Below are positions 37,843-45,400 of a stretch of DNA of 64,000 bases, in pieces (the first letter of the stretch is position 1; every line of letters begins with the position of its first letter). Both the position numbers and the translations under genes were made by a program. The notes beneath the pieces were generated by a model that saw only the letters and a program-made list of their open reading frames with translations, did no database searches and was not told where the DNA came from. Source of the DNA: Sutcliffiella horikoshii (GTDB lineage Bacteria > Bacillota > Bacilli > Bacillales > Bacillaceae_I); NCBI GenBank assembly GCA_001636495.1, contig KV440964.1, positions 2,620,666 through 2,684,665 of the forward strand, in the 5' to 3' direction.

Positions 37843-38019
37843 CTTTGACGAACTATTTGTAGGTGTGGTGGTGTAAGACAGGTAGTACAAGGAGGCAATA
37901 CTTTTTATGCTATTGCAGGAACAGGAGGCGGCCGTTCCCGGCGAAAGATAAGAAGGAGTGTAACATGACTTGATGCATAGATTTGAAAAATAGTTGAAGT
38001 GGGCAAATCTTCAACAATA
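37843..38019. other. Gap with no intact gene, possible remnant of a small gene
   Basis: On the plus strand there are three Shine-Dalgarno-like runs (GGAGG at 37891, 37927 region and AAGGAGTG near 37953) with only very short frames behind them. One frame without a start codon would encode a Gly/Arg-rich peptide (QGGNTFYAIAGTGGGR). It may be a decayed small spore-protein gene. Nothing firm can be called. Confidence 0.25.
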
Positions 38020-38505
38020 TTATAAGATGTCTACAGCTACAACCAGGGCAATCAATAGTTGAAGTAGTAGTTGGATGTTCAATACTAGGTCTGTATCAGT
38101 AGTTGTTACGCGTACACCACGAGAGTTCTGAATATACGTTTGTTGGTGATTAACTTGAACGGACTTGGAGCTTTGAAGCAATTCTTGGATTACTTGTTCC
38201 GCTTTGTTGCTGTCCGCAATGCTTACACTGATTACTAGAGCGATAGCTGCTTGGATTGCTGCTTGTAGTGATACCGCAATTTTTGTGTCAGTAGTTGTTA
38301 CTTCAATGTCGCAAGAATCTTTAATAACAATTTGCTCATAAGATTTTTGAATCATTTTGTTTACTTGGGCAGCTTCTTGGGCTACACCATCGTTGTCAAG
38401 TGGATGTCTGCAACCAGCTTCTAGAGCGTTCCAGCCACCGGTATCGAATCCACAACCCTTATCGTTCCCGCAGCTTCTTCCACCAAATAACCAATCTTTA
38501 CTCAT
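38020..38505 (-). CDS. cotX: Spore coat protein of the CotX/CotV family
   Basis: A 161-residue protein. The N-terminal 50 residues are Gly/Cys-rich (RSCGNDKGCGFDTGG), followed by two copies of the Coat_X domain, about 60-97 and 123-160, each with the core VTTTDT followed by a hydrophobic stretch (SLQAAIQAAIALVISVSI; NIQLLLQLLIALVVAVDI). CotX, CotV and CotW make up the insoluble outer crust of Bacillus spores. GGGGGA lies upstream of the ATG. It is 34 bases downstream of a small gene on the same strand and probably shares its sigma-K promoter. Confidence 0.85.
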   Translation of the reverse strand: MSKDWLFGGRSCGNDKGCGFDTGGWNALEAGCRHPLDNDGVAQEAAQVNKMIQKSYEQIVIKDSCDIEVTTTDTKIAVSLQAAIQAAIALVISVSIADSNKAEQVIQELLQSSKSVQVNHQQTYIQNSRGVRVTTTDTDLVLNIQLLLQLLIALVVAVDIL

Positions 38506-38539
38506 AATTTAAATCCCCCATTTTTTTGATTTTAATTTT

Positions 38540-38749
38540 TTATTTTTCTTCTTTTTGAAGTTTTTCCATCTTCCCGAAGGAATCTTGGATGTCTGCAACT
38601 AATTTTTTCAGTTGCGCTTTTTGCTCTTTGGAGAAATTTTCCCCGCTTAATTTAACATTGTTTTTCTTTAATACATTTTGAAGCATCATGTTGGTAGTTG
38701 CCTGGGTGAGTTTTGAAATCTCTCGTTGCATATCTTTACTATCTGCCAT
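38540..38749 (-). CDS. Small protein of the coat operon
   Basis: A 69-residue, charged, helical protein (Lys, Gln and Glu rich, no membrane segment) placed directly upstream of cotX on the same strand. AGGGGGTG precedes the ATG. Position and probable sigma-K promoter suggest a coat or crust component, perhaps a counterpart of CotW, but the sequence does not show a known family to me. Confidence 0.6.
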   Translation of the reverse strand: MADSKDMQREISKLTQATTNMMLQNVLKKNNVKLSGENFSKEQKAQLKKLVADIQDSFGKMEKLQKEEK

Positions 38750-38777
38750 TCTTACACCCCCTTTTTCTTATCTACCA

Positions 38778-38786
38778 CATACTATG
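38778..38786 (-). promoter_or_regulatory. Sigma-K-like -10 element of the coat operon
   Basis: The minus strand reads CATAGTATG, matching CATANNNT, about 28 bases upstream of the first coat gene. An AC-containing -35 lies roughly 18 bases further up. Confidence 0.45.
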
Positions 38787-38936
38787 TAATTGCTAGAGAA
38801 GAGAGTGGACGCATGTCCTCTATCAACCGTCCATTTTTGATAGATTTATTAAAATAGGCGTGAAATCTATGGGAAACATGGTATAAACGATAGTTTTTGA
38901 TTGGCCCCTGCTGAAGGAATAAATTCATCTTGTGAA

Positions 38937-39137
38937 ATGAGGACCTCTCTATGGCGAAAAAGGAGGGGAAGAGGTCTTCATCTGTGGGATGAGGACCTCT
39001 CTTGGGTGAAAAGGGAACAGGAGGGGTTTTCATCCGTGAAATGAGGACCTCTCTAGCTCGAAAAATGAACGAGTGAGGTCTTCATCCATGCAATGAAGAC
39101 CTCTTTACCCTGACTTCCGCTTCACTGAGGTCTTCAT
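38937..39137. repeat. Hairpin array A: four 52-bp palindromic units
   Basis: Left arms ATGA(G/A)GACCTC begin at 38937, 38989, 39041 and 39093, an exact 52-bp period. Each is answered by a right arm GAGGTCTTCAT (or its variant GAGGGGTTTTCAT in unit 2), ending near 38981, 39033, 39085 and 39137. Loops of about 20 bases vary but often contain CGAAAAA. Units are separated by a 6-7 base linker of the CGTGAA type. The rest of the 38750-39295 gap is AT-rich with nothing further recognised. Confidence 0.9.
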
Positions 39138-39295
39138 CTCTAATTTTAATTTTAACAAAGTGGTGTTTTAGCACTAAAAAAAGCGAAGATAGACTACTCT
39201 CCGCCCGCGCTTACTATTCTAAAAATTTATTTTATTTCCACATATTATTAAAACTCATAATAACTCCACTGATGCACACCTTTAGTATTCAAATG

Positions 39296-40162
39296 TTATT
39301 GAAGCACTCGCCGGATCACCCGCTTTGCAAGTTTCCCACAGCCCCAGTCATAAATCGCATTTGTAGTTATTTTTATCTCAGGAAACAGTACATTAAAATG
39401 ATGAACAATTCGTAAAATGCGTTTTTCCATCGTTTCTTTTTTCGAGCAGACCAAGCAATAACAGTAAGGTCCCTTAGTAGTAAATTCTAACGAGTCACAA
39501 TACGAGCAAGGGATACCTTTTTGAAGCTCTTCATATTGATAAGAAGGTGGAAGATAAAATGGAGCATTAGGGTTATGAAGGGACTTAAGTTTGTCTGCAA
39601 ATACGTAGTGGCTATTATCTAGTTTTAAAGAGATAGGACGAATGTTTTTTAGGAATCTATTGACCTGACCAGGGTAAACGATTTGTTTGTTGATGGGTGC
39701 TTGATATAGCGTGAATTCGGGGTTTACGAACACTACGTATGATTGAATAGTCATACTATTACCGAGCTGTTGTAACAGTTGTCGCAACAAAGATTCACTT
39801 CTATTAAGTTGAATTAGTGGGTTTGTTACTTCAGATTGTGGTGGAATTTTTGTATAAAGGCGGTCTTGTTCATAAAAATAATCCCCTTCAAAATTTTCCA
39901 CTTCTATTATGTAAAGGGTATCTGGGGCAATGATCAGTGAGTCAATTTGAAAAGTGTTTTTATTGTGGGGGAGAAGTAAGTCGTTAAGAATGAGGCAATC
40001 AGCTTTAATGAATGAAGTCATGCTGTCAAATAGCAATTCTCCCTCGTACCCTTTTTGAAGGGCATAAAGGTGCTTCCTCTCATAATCGAGTAGATTTTTG
40101 CGAGAATTAAGTAATTGATAAACTTCTAACTCGCGGGGTATAGTCCGAGCTTTATATATCAT
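39296..40162 (-). CDS. NERD-domain protein with C-terminal zinc ribbon
   Basis: A 288-residue protein. The NERD (nuclease-related) domain covers about residues 35-150, with KGYEGELLFD (about 37-46) and the core QIDSLIIAPDTLYIIEVENFEG (quoted in part, about 72-93). The usual catalytic ExK reads EVE here, so the Lys is replaced. Near the C-terminus, CSYC (about 219-222) and CYCLVC (about 233-238) form a probable zinc ribbon. NERD proteins are predicted DNA-processing enzymes. AAGGAG lies six bases upstream of the ATG. The gene stands alone between two arrays of the same hairpin repeat. Confidence 0.8.
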   Translation of the reverse strand: MIYKARTIPRELEVYQLLNSRKNLLDYERKHLYALQKGYEGELLFDSMTSFIKADCLILNDLLLPHNKNTFQIDSLIIAPDTLYIIEVENFEGDYFYEQDRLYTKIPPQSEVTNPLIQLNRSESLLRQLLQQLGNSMTIQSYVVFVNPEFTLYQAPINKQIVYPGQVNRFLKNIRPISLKLDNSHYVFADKLKSLHNPNAPFYLPPSYQYEELQKGIPCSYCDSLEFTTKGPYCYCLVCSKKETMEKRILRIVHHFNVLFPEIKITTNAIYDWGCGKLAKRVIRRVLQ

Positions 40163-40273
40163 GGCACACTCCTTTATTCTTTGTACTTCTTACTATACCA
40201 ATACTAGAGTGGAATAGGTAAGATTTTTGTTTGAAAATTCTTATTTTATACAGTGCCTATCGTTGTGGTAAAA

Positions 40274-40370
40274 ATGAAGACCTCTCTAACACGGAAAAAG
40301 AACGAGAGAGGTCTTCATCCGTGAAAAGAAGACCTCTCTAGCTCGAAAAAAGAATGAGAGAGGTCTTCAA
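40274..40370. repeat. Hairpin array B: two 52-bp palindromic units
   Basis: ATGAAGACCTCTCT (40274-40287) pairs perfectly with AGAGAGGTCTTCAT (40305-40318), and GAAGACCTCTCT (40328-40339) with AGAGAGGTCTTC (40357-40368). The second unit starts 52 bp after the first, the same period and arm sequence as array A. The loops share CGGAAAAAGAACG-type sequence. Confidence 0.9.
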
Positions 40371-40408
40371 ATTAAAAAGAACCGCCCTTGTGTAACAGGC
40401 GATTCTTT
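40371..40408 (-). terminator. Terminator after the Gfo/Idh/MocA gene
   Basis: AAAGAACCGCC pairs with GGCGATTCTTT, with a T-rich tail on the minus strand, directly abutting hairpin array B. Confidence 0.75.
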
Positions 40409-40421
40409 CATAAATAAACAA

Positions 40422-41408
40422 TTATTGCTGGTCCGCTGGATAAACCAGACCTATTTGAGCTCGAGCTTCTTCTATTAATTCCATCGTTTGCAGGGAGGCA
40501 GTGAGAGAATTGATGGAAGATTCCTTTTCACCAGATTTAATAAGTCGAATAAATTCTTCTGCTTCGTAATACATAGAGTGATCGATTTGAGGAACCGTAA
40601 TATCTTCTTCTGTCCCGTCTTTGTATCTAATCAGCACCTTCTCAGGCGTATGGATCGTATCCATAATGATGGTTCCTTCTTCCCCTTGTATTTCTGAAGG
40701 AAGGTAAGAGTTCGCTATTTTGGAATAGGCAACGGAAGCATCCATGCCATCATACTGGAACAAGATACTCCCTTGACCATCTACGCCCGATTCCAACATA
40801 TGGGCCATGGCATGCAATGCTTTCGGTTTCCCAAACAACGCCACCATCGGATAGATCGTATAGATACCGATGTCCATTAAAGCTCCATTGGAAAACTCAG
40901 GCTTGAAAGCATTAAGTACCGTACCTTCCTTGTACTTATCATAGCGAGAAGAATACTGACAATAACTTGCGACATAACGTCTGATTTTCCCGATTTTTTG
41001 AAGGTTTTCTTTAACTGCCAAGAAGTTAGGAAGGAGGGTGCTTTTCATTGCCTCCATAACAACTACGTTATTTCTTTTTGCCGTATCTATCATTTCCGAT
41101 AATTCTCTAGTATTTGATGCTACCGGTTTTTCGCATAACACATGTTTACCTTGGTTCATGCAGGCAATCGCTTGCTTTGCATGTAGAGAATTCGGGCTTG
41201 CTATATAAACTGCATCGAATTCGTTGCTTGTTGAAAACTCATTCAGGTCAGTATATGTAGTAGTTACATTGAATTTTCGTCCAAAATTCATTGCGGTTTC
41301 TTCTCTTCTAGAATAGACAGCTGTTAAACGGAAATCTTCAGACTCTAGTGCTGCATTGATGAATGATTCTGTTATCCAGTTGGTTCCTATTACGCCAAAA
41401 CGTATCAA
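40422..41408 (-). CDS. Gfo/Idh/MocA family NAD(P)-dependent oxidoreductase
   Basis: A 328-residue enzyme with an N-terminal Rossmann fold (FGVIGTNWITESF; the usual GxGxxG is G-T-N), IASPNSLHAKQAI (about 69-81) and the family signature GKHVLCEKPVASN (about 87-99). The C-terminal domain has GALMDIGIYTIYP (about 174-186), where Asp and the following residues contribute to catalysis on sugar-like substrates. It resembles YulF-type proteins of Bacillus. The substrate is unknown. No sugar operon is adjacent. Confidence 0.85.
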   Translation of the reverse strand: MIRFGVIGTNWITESFINAALESEDFRLTAVYSRREETAMNFGRKFNVTTTYTDLNEFSTSNEFDAVYIASPNSLHAKQAIACMNQGKHVLCEKPVASNTRELSEMIDTAKRNNVVVMEAMKSTLLPNFLAVKENLQKIGKIRRYVASYCQYSSRYDKYKEGTVLNAFKPEFSNGALMDIGIYTIYPMVALFGKPKALHAMAHMLESGVDGQGSILFQYDGMDASVAYSKIANSYLPSEIQGEEGTIIMDTIHTPEKVLIRYKDGTEEDITVPQIDHSMYYEAEEFIRLIKSGEKESSINSLTASLQTMELIEEARAQIGLVYPADQQ

Positions 41409-41468
41409 AATAAAACCTTCTTTCTCTAATAGATGTAGACAGTATAGCAGAAATGACGAAATGGTAGC

Positions 41469-41501
41469 AAAAAAAAGAAGGTACCTAAAAAGGTACCTTC
41501 T
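41469..41501 (-). terminator. Strong terminator ending the candidate small RNA
   Basis: Minus strand AGAAGGTACCT, short loop, AGGTACCTTCT, then eight T residues. No gene ends here, so it must serve a non-coding transcript. Confidence 0.9.
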
Positions 41502-41589
41502 GTGCGTATTGAGGCGAGGGACAGCATGACCACATTCATGCCTTGCTCAAAAGAGCGCGTCCATCGACTTACACAATTCAGCTCATCGC
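41469..41589 (-). ncRNA. Candidate small regulatory RNA of about 120 nt
   Basis: On the minus strand a promoter-like TTGCGT-16-TATATT (-35 at 41618-41623, -10 at 41596-41601) is followed by about 120 bases that end in a strong intrinsic terminator. Between them are two further perfect hairpins, GCTC-TTTT-GAGC (41545-41556) and GCATGA/TCATGC (41524-41541), and a C-rich segment GTCCCTCGCCTC (41511-41522) predicted single-stranded. That segment could pair with Shine-Dalgarno sequences. The longest frames in it are spurious. I cannot match it to a named RNA. The rest of the 41409-41803 gap is AT-rich. Confidence 0.6.
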
Positions 41590-41595
41590 ATAAAC

Positions 41596-41623
41596 AATAT
41601 ACCACAATAAAGTAAAAACGCAA
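41596..41623 (-). promoter_or_regulatory. Promoter of the candidate small RNA
   Basis: TTGCGT and TATATT with 16-base spacing on the minus strand, with no coding sequence behind it. Confidence 0.5.
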
Positions 41624-41803
41624 AATTAATTGTTTTTTCAGAAAGTATAACAGAATATAAAAAATAGGTTTGAAATTTTAAAATAGGTAGAATAAAGGAA
41701 ATATAGGATAAAGATAGTAGAAAAGGTATAATGGAAGAGACGAAAAAATATACGTAAATAAGGGAATTAGATTAATGCGTTTAATATGTCAGGAGAGAGT
41801 AAG

Positions 41804-42937
41804 ATGCAAGAGTTTTTACAGAACAATGAATCAGAGATGCTTGAACTGCTCGAGAAACTAGTGAATATTGATAGTGGCTCCACTTCCAAAGAAGGAATAG
41901 ATAAGATCGGGTCTATCTTATCAAAGGAGTACAGATCCATTGGATTCTCTGTTCAAGTGATAGAGGAAGAGAAGTATGGAAATCATCTAGTCATCCAGCA
42001 CCCCATGGCAAAAGAACCTAACATTATCATTGTGGCACATATGGATACTGTGTTTCCCAATGGGACGGTAGAGGCACGACCGTTCAAAGTGAAAGGTAAC
42101 AGGGCATATGGACCTGGTGTTATAGATATGAAGGCAAGCCAGGTTTCGATTCTATATGCGATGAAAGCATTGATGCATTCTCGTTCCAATGCATATCGGG
42201 ATGTTGTCCTTGTATTGAATAGTGATGAAGAGATCGGGTCCCCTTCCTCCAAAAGGATTATAGAGAACAAGGCGGCTGGGAAAGAATATGCCCTTATCAT
42301 GGAGCCTGCAAGAAAAGATGGATCCCTTGTATCGGCAAGAAGAGGAAAAGGAAAATACACGATAAGTGTAAAGGGTCGAGCTGCACATTCCGGGATCGAA
42401 CCGGAAAAAGGGAGAAGTGCGATTGAAGAATTAGCGCATAAAGTCATCCAGTTACATGCGCTAAATGACCATTCGAAAGGTATCAGTGTAAATGTAGGGC
42501 TAATTGAAGGAGGTTCTTCCGTTAATACAGTCTCCGATAGTGCCATTGCTCATGTGGATATCCGAATAACCGAACAGGATCAGGCCAGGCCAATTGAGCG
42601 TAAATTGGAAAAAATTTGTGCTTCCTCGGATGTCAAAGGGACAGAAGTGGAGCTTATCGGGGAAATGAACAGGCTTCCGATGGAAAAGACGGAGCGAACA
42701 GAATCCCTGTTACATGTTATCGAAAAAGTAGGAGTAGAGATTGGTCTAGAGGTAAAAGATACTGCAACTGGTGGTGGCTCAGATGCATCCTTTACTGCTG
42801 CTATGGGGATAGCGACAGTTGATGGAATGGGTCCGGTCGGGGGAAATGCCCATAGCGAACAGGAGTATCTCGAGATTCCATCACTGACACAAAGAACAGA
42901 GTTGTTGGCAAAGACCATTGCAGCTTTAGGAGAATAG
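41804..42937 (+). CDS. M20-family metallopeptidase (glutamate carboxypeptidase-like)
   Basis: A 377-residue zinc peptidase of the M20 (CPG2/ArgE/DapE) family. AHMDTVFPNGT (about 75-85), GPGVIDMKAS (about 105-114) and NSDEEIGSP (about 140-148) carry the metal ligands and the catalytic Glu, and the interrupting dimerisation domain spans about 180-290. ATG 41804 follows AGGAGAG, and the in-frame ATG at 41786 lies before that site. Close upstream of argC but separated by a terminator. Members include N-acyl-amino-acid deacylases, so a link to arginine metabolism is possible but not shown. Confidence 0.83.
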   Translation: MQEFLQNNESEMLELLEKLVNIDSGSTSKEGIDKIGSILSKEYRSIGFSVQVIEEEKYGNHLVIQHPMAKEPNIIIVAHMDTVFPNGTVEARPFKVKGNRAYGPGVIDMKASQVSILYAMKALMHSRSNAYRDVVLVLNSDEEIGSPSSKRIIENKAAGKEYALIMEPARKDGSLVSARRGKGKYTISVKGRAAHSGIEPEKGRSAIEELAHKVIQLHALNDHSKGISVNVGLIEGGSSVNTVSDSAIAHVDIRITEQDQARPIERKLEKICASSDVKGTEVELIGEMNRLPMEKTERTESLLHVIEKVGVEIGLEVKDTATGGGSDASFTAAMGIATVDGMGPVGGNAHSEQEYLEIPSLTQRTELLAKTIAALGE

Positions 42938-42949
42938 AGAAAAGATGAT

Positions 42950-42988
42950 GACCATAGGAGCATTAAGCTTCTGTGGTTATTTTTTTGT
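42950..42988 (+). terminator. Terminator between the M20 gene and the arginine operon
   Basis: GACCATAGGAGC pairs with GCTTCTGTGGTT (with G-T pairs), followed by T7. Confidence 0.8.
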
Positions 42989-43007
42989 ATCTTTTTAAAA
43001 AAACATA

Positions 43008-43044
43008 TTGTATTTTTATACATACGTAGTTATAATAATTCATA
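43008..43044 (+). promoter_or_regulatory. argC promoter with ARG box (AhrC/ArgR operator)
   Basis: TTGTAT (43008-43013) and TATAAT (43031-43036) are spaced 17 bases apart. The near-palindrome TTGTATTTTTATACAT (43008-43023) overlaps the -35 and fits an ARG box. A second, weaker AT-rich half lies at 43028-43044. The same 16 bases recur inverted upstream of argG. Confidence 0.75.
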
Positions 43045-43072
43045 TTATAAATCCATGGAGAGGATGAAGAAA

Positions 43073-44110
43073 TTGAAGGTTGGTATTATAGGAGCGAACG
43101 GTTATAGTGGGGCGGAACTAATAAGAATTCTACAGCTGCATCCGGAAGTGGAAATGAGCATTATGGCATCCCACTCAACGAGCGGGCAACTGATTACAGA
43201 ACAATACCCTCATTTACAAGGCATTGCAGAGAATAGGCTTGAAGAGATTAATATAGATGAAATGATGGGTAGTGCTGACTTGTTCTTTTTTGCAACACCA
43301 TCAGGAGTTTCCAAAAACTTGATTCATAGATTTATTGAACAGGAGATTCCATGTATAGATCTCTCAGGGGACCATCGGTTGAAAGATTGTGATTTATACG
43401 AAAAATGGTATAAATATTCACCGGCACCCGAGTCGGTCCTACAAAAATCTACATACGGACTGCCCGAACTTTTTCGAGAAGAAATCAAAAATTCTACCCT
43501 AATAGCAAATCCAGGTTGTTATCCGACTGCCACCTTGCTTGGTCTAGCACCCTTATTAAAGAACAAGAAGATCCATATGGATTCCGTCATTATAGATGGT
43601 AAGTCCGGGGTTACCGGCGCAGGAAGAAAAGCTTCCTTGGCTACCCACTTTTGTGAAGTGAACGAAAATATTAAAGCATATAAACTTGGAAGCCATCAGC
43701 ATATTCCAGAAATGGAACAAGTCATTCAAGCCTATTCAGGGGCGGCAGCCACCATCACTTTCACCCCACATCTCGTTCCGATGTCAAGGGGGATCATGTG
43801 TACGATCTATGCTGATTTAGTGGAACCTATGACCACTGAAGATACATTAAAACTTTATCAAGAGTTTTATCACGACGAATACTTTGTACGAATCCGGCAA
43901 GAAAACCAATGGCCTGCAACAAAAGAAGTTGTTGGTTCCAACTATTGTGATATTGGTGTGACAGTTGATGAAAGAACCAACAGAGTAATGATTGTTTCTG
44001 TTATTGACAATGTAATGAAAGGCGCTTCCGGCCAGGCAGTGCAGAATATGAACATTATGAACGGATGGGATGAGAATGCAGGGCTTATTATCACTCCTGT
44101 CTATCCATAA
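43073..44110 (+). CDS. argC: N-acetyl-gamma-glutamyl-phosphate reductase
   Basis: First gene of the arginine operon. It reduces N-acetylglutamyl phosphate to the semialdehyde with NADPH. VGIIGANGYSGAEL is the cofactor-binding start, and NPGCYPTATLL contains the catalytic Cys149. With TTG 43073 as start the protein has 345 residues, the usual length, and GGAGAGG lies eight bases upstream. In-frame ATG 43055 and 43064 lie before or inside that site. The operon order argC-argJ-argB-argD-carA-carB-argF is that of B. subtilis. Confidence 0.93.
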   Translation: MKVGIIGANGYSGAELIRILQLHPEVEMSIMASHSTSGQLITEQYPHLQGIAENRLEEINIDEMMGSADLFFFATPSGVSKNLIHRFIEQEIPCIDLSGDHRLKDCDLYEKWYKYSPAPESVLQKSTYGLPELFREEIKNSTLIANPGCYPTATLLGLAPLLKNKKIHMDSVIIDGKSGVTGAGRKASLATHFCEVNENIKAYKLGSHQHIPEMEQVIQAYSGAAATITFTPHLVPMSRGIMCTIYADLVEPMTTEDTLKLYQEFYHDEYFVRIRQENQWPATKEVVGSNYCDIGVTVDERTNRVMIVSVIDNVMKGASGQAVQNMNIMNGWDENAGLIITPVYP

Positions 44111-44148
44111 GGCTGATAAAACAACATCCATAATAAAGAGGTGAGCTA

Positions 44149-45387
44149 ATGAAAGTGGAGACTATAACAAAAAAAGAAAAATGGAAAGCGGTGGAAGAAG
44201 GAAATATCTGTACCCCTTATGGCTTTTTTGCGGGAGGGTTGCACTGTGGGATAAAACGCAAGAGAAAAGACCTGGGATGGATATACAGTAACGTACCTGC
44301 AAATGCAGCAGCAGTTTACACGACCAATCAATTCCAAGCACCCCCATTAAAGGTTACTCAAGAAAGTATCGCAAAGGATGGTACCCTTCAGGCTATCCTA
44401 GTGAATTCGGGGAATGCCAATTCGTGTACAGGTCAATTGGGGTTGGAAAATGCATATACAATGAGAAAAGTTTTTGCAGAGAAGGCTGATTTGAAAGAAG
44501 ACGATATTGCAGTTATCTCAACGGGTGTTATCGGAGAGCAGCTTCCAATTGGGAAAATAGCGGAGGGGGTGGAATCGATATCAGGGATAGCCAATATGGA
44601 AGATGCCATGTCTTTTGAAGAAGCCATCCTAACAACGGATACTTTTACGAAACATGTATGTTTTCAATTGCAGATCGAAGGTAAAACCATCACGATAGCT
44701 GGTGCTGCAAAAGGATCAGGAATGGTCCATCCTAATATGGCAACGATGCTTGGATTTGTCACGACGGATGCGAATATTGAACAGAGAGCTCTACATCAAG
44801 CCCTGAAAGAAGTTACTACAGATACATTTAATATGATTACGGTAGATGGGGATACAAGTACAAACGATATGGTCTTAGTGCTGGCAAATGGAATGGCAGG
44901 AAATAAAGAATGGCGACAAACTGACCTGGAGTATCAACTTTTTAAGGAGGGCCTTGAGCTGGTATGTCAATCTCTTGCACAACAAATAGCCCGTGACGGG
45001 GAGGGGGCTACCAAATTAATTGAAGTACATGTAAAGGGTGCACAAACCGTCGATGATGCCCAAGTCATTGCCAAAACCATTGTTGGATCAAGCTTGGTAA
45101 AGACGGCCGTTTATGGAGAGGATCCGAACTGGGGGAGAATTGTTTCCGCAGTAGGCTATAGCGGAATAAGAATCGACACAGAACAAATCTGGGTTAAAAT
45201 TGGGCCGATATCCGTTGTCGAGAACGGGATGCCAGTTCCATTTTGTGAAGAAGAAGCAAAAAACTATCTAACAAACGAAAAAATAGAAATACTTGTAGAT
45301 CTTTTCATAGGTGAACAGAAAGCGACGGCCTGGGGCTGTGATTTATCCTACGACTATGTACGGATCAATGCATCCTATCGAACTTAA
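44149..45387 (+). CDS. argJ: Bifunctional ornithine acetyltransferase/N-acetylglutamate synthase
   Basis: A 412-residue proenzyme that moves the acetyl group from N-acetylornithine to glutamate, so arginine synthesis is cyclic. Some ArgJ also use acetyl-CoA. It cleaves itself between Ala and Thr in HPNMATMLGF, making Thr199 the N-terminal nucleophile of the beta chain. NSGNANSCTG and SVLVKTAVYGEDPNWGR-type motifs (here GSSLVKTAVYGEDPNWGR) complete the family pattern. GAGGTGAG lies upstream of the ATG. Confidence 0.94.
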   Translation: MKVETITKKEKWKAVEEGNICTPYGFFAGGLHCGIKRKRKDLGWIYSNVPANAAAVYTTNQFQAPPLKVTQESIAKDGTLQAILVNSGNANSCTGQLGLENAYTMRKVFAEKADLKEDDIAVISTGVIGEQLPIGKIAEGVESISGIANMEDAMSFEEAILTTDTFTKHVCFQLQIEGKTITIAGAAKGSGMVHPNMATMLGFVTTDANIEQRALHQALKEVTTDTFNMITVDGDTSTNDMVLVLANGMAGNKEWRQTDLEYQLFKEGLELVCQSLAQQIARDGEGATKLIEVHVKGAQTVDDAQVIAKTIVGSSLVKTAVYGEDPNWGRIVSAVGYSGIRIDTEQIWVKIGPISVVENGMPVPFCEEEAKNYLTNEKIEILVDLFIGEQKATAWGCDLSYDYVRINASYRT

Positions 45388-45400
45388 AGGAGGGCAAGAG

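Noticed and set aside
38782-39033. 83-residue minus-strand frame
   Set aside because: It starts inside the hairpin array, runs over the coat-operon promoter and has no ribosome-binding site.
38937-40370. CRISPR array
   Set aside because: The period is regular, but the conserved part is a palindrome occupying most of the unit, the linkers are only 6-7 bases and similar to each other, and no cas genes are present.
41426-41623. 65-residue minus-strand frame
   Set aside because: It begins at the promoter of the candidate small RNA, crosses its terminator and has no ribosome-binding site.
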